A stretch of 64,000 nucleotides of DNA from Paenibacillus ehimensis NBRC 15659 (GTDB lineage Bacteria > Bacillota > Bacilli > Paenibacillales > NBRC-103111): contig NZ_BILX01000011.1 of the NCBI RefSeq assembly GCF_004000785.1, positions 1 through 64,000 of the forward strand, given 5' to 3'. A program made the translations under genes and the position numbers. A model generated the notes under the pieces. The model did not search any database and was not told the DNA's origin. It saw nothing but the letters and a program-made list of their open reading frames with translations. How positions within the stretch are numbered: the stretch's first letter is position 1; the number at the start of each line of letters is the position of its first letter. Below, one piece after another: positions 61,164 to 64,000 of this stretch.

Positions 61164-61505
61164 TTAGTTCAAAACGGCAGTCATATGCTCTTCGGTAATC
61201 GCCCAATGCGACGTATTCCAGACCGTTTCTTTGTTCTTGATATATAAAATTTGCGGCGAAGCGTGCTTCACTCCCGTATCCTCGGCAATTTGGTTGGACA
61301 CCGGACGGGACTCGATAACCTTGACCAAAATATATTTCACATCCGGGTTCGGCGTTTTTCCGAGATAGGCCTCGTATTCCTGCAGCGCATTGAAGCTGAC
61401 CGGACATGCCGTGCTGTGCTTAAGCACAACGATCGGTTGTTCCGTCGTCGCCGCTAAAAGCTGTTCCCATTCTTCATTCGTTGTAATTTCTTTCCACTGT
61501 GCCAT
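61164..61505 (-). CDS. ytxJ: YtxJ/BrxC-type monothiol bacilliredoxin
   Basis: 113 residues from the ATG at 61505 after GGAGGAAG. Thioredoxin-like fold with the active-site motif TACPVS (C34), the counterpart of the TCPIS motif of YtxJ (BrxC). It is proposed to remove bacillithiol from protein cysteines in Bacillales. The presence of this family suggests the organism makes bacillithiol. It is cytosolic. It follows the metallophosphoesterase by 22 bases and precedes the esterase, so the three may be cotranscribed. Confidence 0.9.
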   Translation of the reverse strand: MAQWKEITTNEEWEQLLAATTEQPIVVLKHSTACPVSFNALQEYEAYLGKTPNPDVKYILVKVIESRPVSNQIAEDTGVKHASPQILYIKNKETVWNTSHWAITEEHMTAVLN

Positions 61506-61527
61506 GTCGCTTCCTCCGTCTCCTGAA

Positions 61528-62034
61528 TCAATTGGTTTTGTCAAAAAAATAATGGTCGGCTTCCACCCGGTCCCCGAGCTGCAGGATGCCGTAGGAATAC
61601 CGGGGCTGCCGGCGCTTGTCGGTCGGCGATCCGGGATTGAACAGCAGCATGCCTCCGCGCTCTTCCTTGAACGGGATATGCGAGTGGCCGAACAGCACGA
61701 TGTCCGCCGTCCCCTTTCCTTCCGCGTCGCGGAAAGATTCGTAAGCCGTATCGGGCGTAGAACGACCGCCGTGTCCGTGCACCATCCCGATGCGGTACCC
61801 GCCAAGCTCCAAAATCTTGCGCCGGCCGAAGCGTCTTACGATGTCCATGCCGTCGTTGTTGCCGGCGATCCCGTCAACGGGAGCCAGCGCTTCAAACAGA
61901 TCGCACACGGCCTCATCCACCCAATCCCCCGCGTGCAGAATCAGATCGACTCCCTGCAAGCCTCGAACGAGCGGTTCCGGCAGCGTTCTGGCCCGGCTGA
62001 ACATATGAGTATCGGATACGATTCCGATGCGCAT
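61528..62034 (-). CDS. YfcE/MJ0936-family metallophosphoesterase
   Basis: 168 residues. Dinuclear metal-site motifs in order: SDTHMF (D8, H10), LHAGDWVD (Asp), AGNNDG (Asn-Asp), MVHGHGG (His) and FGHSHIP (two His). It matches B. subtilis YsnB and MJ0936 in size. The substrate in vivo is unknown; members hydrolyse phosphodiesters such as bis-p-nitrophenyl phosphate. No signal sequence. It is followed by ytxJ. Confidence 0.92.
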   Translation of the reverse strand: MRIGIVSDTHMFSRARTLPEPLVRGLQGVDLILHAGDWVDEAVCDLFEALAPVDGIAGNNDGMDIVRRFGRRKILELGGYRIGMVHGHGGRSTPDTAYESFRDAEGKGTADIVLFGHSHIPFKEERGGMLLFNPGSPTDKRRQPRYSYGILQLGDRVEADHYFFDKTN

Positions 62035-62089
62035 GGCAGCTCCCGCCCTCCATTTACATTGATTTCTTCATTTTACCATACATCCAAGG

Positions 62090-62163
62090 AAAAGAAAAAA
62101 GCACCGCAAGGGTGCTCTCCCGTATCGAACCCAAAAACCCGTGAACAATAAAAGTCCACGGGT
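62090..62163 (-). terminator. Two tandem terminators after the small Cys-rich gene
   Basis: First ACCCGTG/CACGGGT followed on the minus strand by TTTTTGGG (62133-62163), then AGCACC/GGTGCT followed by TTTTTTCTTTT (62090-62117). Both read in the minus direction. Confidence 0.75.
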
Positions 62164-62183
62164 CGTTCGAACGGTCCGTCGGG

Positions 62184-62459
62184 TTAAGCTTGCGGAGTAC
62201 CCGCCAAGTCAAGCGCTTGAGACGAAATGTTTTCTTTGAACTTGGACATGCAGTTGCACAAAAAGTCTTTGCGGCAAATCGGGCAAGGCTCCTTAAGCAG
62301 CCGGTTAATATGGGTTGGCGTGACGTTGCCTGCCGGGTCACGTTCGTAAATAAGACGGCAAACCGTCCGATCCTTCAGTTGTGCTACGATTTCGAACAAT
62401 CCGTTTTTCGGATTGTGACTGACGATTTTGGCATCGATGACCTGTGGTTGGTACGCCAT
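62184..62459 (-). CDS. Small protein with a C-x2-C-x5-C-x-C motif
   Basis: 91 residues from the ATG at 62459 (AAAGAGGTG upstream). Cysteines C59, C62, C68 and C70 in CPICRKDFLCNC suggest a small zinc site; C34 is separate. The first 45 residues look like a small beta domain. Function and family are not recognised. It is cut off by two tandem terminators, so it is a transcription unit of its own or ends one. Confidence 0.75.
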   Translation of the reverse strand: MAYQPQVIDAKIVSHNPKNGLFEIVAQLKDRTVCRLIYERDPAGNVTPTHINRLLKEPCPICRKDFLCNCMSKFKENISSQALDLAGTPQA

Positions 62460-62526
62460 CTACAGCACCTCTTTCAACGATATAGTGAGCGGCAAAAAAT
62501 AATCGTATTATCAATCATATCGTTTT

Positions 62527-63315
62527 TTAACGGTCGCCGTCAAGCAGATTCCCGAGACCGCCCAAAATGCTGCCTTCCTCCTTGCGCCCGCCGGTCCGCG
62601 CCGCGCTCATCACCCGGTCCGCCAACCGGCTGAACGGCAGCGATTGAATCCATACCCGGCCCGGTCCCCGCAGCGTGGCGAAGAAGAGCCCTTCGCCGCC
62701 GAAGATCGCCGTCTTGATGCCTTTGACGAATTCGATGTCGTAATCTACATCCTGCGTCATCGCAACCAGACATCCGGTATCCACGCGGATCATTTCGCCC
62801 GGACCCAGCACTTTCTCATGAATCGCTCCGCCCGCGTGAACGAACGCCAGACCGTCGCCTTCAATCTTCTGCATAATGAAGCCCTCGCCCCCGAAAAATC
62901 CGGCGCCCAGCTTGCGCTGAAACTCGATGCCGACCGAAACGCCCTTCGCGGCGCACAGAAACGCATCCTTTTGGCAGATCAGCTTGCCGTTCAGCTCCAT
63001 CAGATCCATCGGCAAAATGCGGCCGGGATAAGGAGATGCAAAGCTGACGCATTCCTTGCCCGAGCCCCGGTTCGTAAACGCGGTCATGAACAAGCTCTCG
63101 CCCGTGAGCAGCCGCTTGCCAGCGCCGAACAGCTTTCCGACGAAGCCTTTGTTCTGCTCGCTCCCGTCGCCGAAAATCGTTTCCATCTGGATATTCTGGT
63201 CCATCATCATCATTGATCCGGCTTCGGCAAAAACGGTTTCTCCCGGGTCCAGCTCGACCTCGACAAACTGCATTTCCGAACCGACAATCCGGTAATCAAC
63301 TTCATGTGCATTCAT
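62527..63315 (-). CDS. AIM24/TIGR00266 family protein
   Basis: 262 residues. The N terminus MNAHEVDYRIVGSEMQFVEVELDPGE and glycine-rich turns (AGSMMMM, GGEGFIMQKIEG, FGGEGLFFATLRGPG) identify the TIGR00266/AIM24 family, a double beta-barrel fold of the tryptophan RNA-binding attenuator type. The cellular role in bacteria is not established; the mitochondrial relative affects cristae. It is cytosolic. The ATG at 63315 follows AAAGGAG at a suitable distance. Confidence 0.9.
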   Translation of the reverse strand: MNAHEVDYRIVGSEMQFVEVELDPGETVFAEAGSMMMMDQNIQMETIFGDGSEQNKGFVGKLFGAGKRLLTGESLFMTAFTNRGSGKECVSFASPYPGRILPMDLMELNGKLICQKDAFLCAAKGVSVGIEFQRKLGAGFFGGEGFIMQKIEGDGLAFVHAGGAIHEKVLGPGEMIRVDTGCLVAMTQDVDYDIEFVKGIKTAIFGGEGLFFATLRGPGRVWIQSLPFSRLADRVMSAARTGGRKEEGSILGGLGNLLDGDR

Positions 63316-63543
63316 GGACTATCTCTCCTTTAGAGGGGTTATACCCGTTGTCAAAATGATGGACTGCTGAAATCCGGCGGGCAGGAGCCGCTGCGCAGGC
63401 GTTTCGTCCTTCCGTCCTGCTTGTCCCGATCCGTGACCCGCGGGATACGCCGACGCTCATGCGTATGCCTTCCGGTACGGCCGTGTACTCTATGAACCGT
63501 ATGGGATGTTATACGCACATCCGGACGCTGCGGTTTCGCGGCC
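63316..63543. other. Intergenic region upstream of the AIM24 gene
   Basis: 228 GC-rich bases between purT and the AIM24 gene, both on the minus strand. No convincing reading frame, RNA gene or T-tailed terminator is seen. Confidence 0.4.
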
Positions 63544-64000
63544 TCAGGCCTTGTCCGTCCCGTACTCGATACGCAGGTGCGAAGCGGCTTCCTTGGCCTG
63601 CTGGCGGGCAGCTTCCACCGTCTCCGCCGAGCTCAAAGCAACAGCCATGCGCCGGCCCGGCTTCGTCTCCGGCTTGCCGAACACGCGAACTTGGGAATTC
63701 GGGACCGCCAGCGCCTGTTCAAGCCCGCCTATGCGAAAATCCGACGTTTCCCGGTCCGCCTTCAGCGTGTAAGAGGCCGCAGGTGTCAGCAGCCGCACAT
63801 TCGGGATCGGGAACCCAAGGATCGCCCGCACGTGCAAGGCAAATTCGGACAAATCCTGCGAGGCCATCGTCACCATTCCCGTATCGTGCGGACGAGGGCT
63901 CACCTCGCTGAAGTAGACCTTGTCCGGCGCAAGGAACAATTCCACCCCGTAAATGCCGGCGCCGCCAAGCGCTTCGGTGATCGCTCCCGCCACCCGCTGC
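63544..64000 (-). CDS. purT: Formate-dependent phosphoribosylglycinamide formyltransferase, C-terminal part
   Basis: ATP-grasp enzyme of purine synthesis that uses formate and ATP to formylate GAR. Only the last 151 residues lie in the window; the frame is open at base 64000. The stretch ALGGAGIYGVELFLAPDK followed by FSEVSPRPHDTGMVTMASQ is characteristic of PurT and carries ATP/metal ligands (the Glu of VELF and the Glu and Arg of SEVSPRPHD). QDLSEFALHVRAILGFP separates it from PurK. The stop is at 63544. The start lies outside. Confidence 0.93.
   Translation of the reverse strand, partial: QRVAGAITEALGGAGIYGVELFLAPDKVYFSEVSPRPHDTGMVTMASQDLSEFALHVRAILGFPIPNVRLLTPAASYTLKADRETSDFRIGGLEQALAVPNSQVRVFGKPETKPGRRMAVALSSAETVEAARQQAKEAASHLRIEYGTDKA

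Noticed and set aside
1-64000. tRNA, rRNA, CRISPR arrays, transposases and phage genes
   Set aside because: No tRNA-like cloverleaf ends, rRNA motifs, regularly spaced short repeats or transposase/integrase families were recognised in either strand.

Overview
The window looks like chromosome of a spore-forming Firmicute in the Paenibacillaceae, most likely Paenibacillus. This is inferred from family resemblance; no database search was possible. The indications are moderately high GC, strong AAGGAGG-type ribosome binding sites, frequent TTG and GTG starts, a complete gerA-type germinant receptor operon with a sigma-G-like promoter, and many Bacillales families: HelD, TopB, the bacillithiol protein YtxJ, PepV, DUF3900, CYP109-like P450 and the YhcX domains. 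No rRNA, tRNA, CRISPR array, transposase or prophage was found.

Layout. 1-9.1 kb: the 5' part of a topoisomerase III, a P450 with a divergent TetR regulator, class II fumarase, an old-yellow-enzyme homologue, a membrane-anchored glutamate-synthase-like FMN protein and a DUF2071 protein. 9.1-14.6 kb: a five-gene spore germination operon (gerA, gerC, small membrane gene, two gerB permeases). 14.7-19.7 kb: a bicovalent FAD oxidase, helD and an MFS exporter. 20-26 kb: larE with a D-2-hydroxyacid dehydrogenase, glutathione peroxidase, and a MoxR AAA ATPase/VWA pair. 25.9-27.3 kb: an ECF sigma factor and its DUF4179 anti-sigma partner. 27.4-27.6 kb: a strongly structured intergenic segment. 27.6-34 kb: a peptide uptake and degradation operon (oppA-oppB-oppC-oppD-pepV) with a clear promoter, a cre-like site and an in-frame stop in oppC. 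34-41.8 kb: DUF3900, DedA, a Cu/Zn SOD lipoprotein, a TetR gene with a leaderless-type promoter, its apparent target (an SDR/alpha-beta hydrolase fusion sharing the same operator), and a methyltransferase-nitrilase-GNAT operon. 42-46.5 kb: two tandemly duplicated secreted proteins, each carrying both a cohesin-like and a dockerin domain. 46.8-51.3 kb: a sugar-type oxidoreductase pair with a divergent AraC regulator, and a sensor diguanylate cyclase. 51.4-64 kb: a second complete topoisomerase III, an SDR39U1-type epimerase, a 1714-residue pseudokinase-AAA-TPR-GAF-histidine kinase, an esterase, ytxJ, a metallophosphoesterase, an AIM24 protein and the 3' end of purT.

The most notable items are the giant sensor with an inactivated Ser/Thr kinase head, the duplicated cohesin+dockerin proteins, the paired TetR operators on a leaderless-type promoter and on the fusion gene, the oppC nonsense codon, the structured element at 27.5 kb and an MFS gene whose conserved N terminus lacks a normal start codon.
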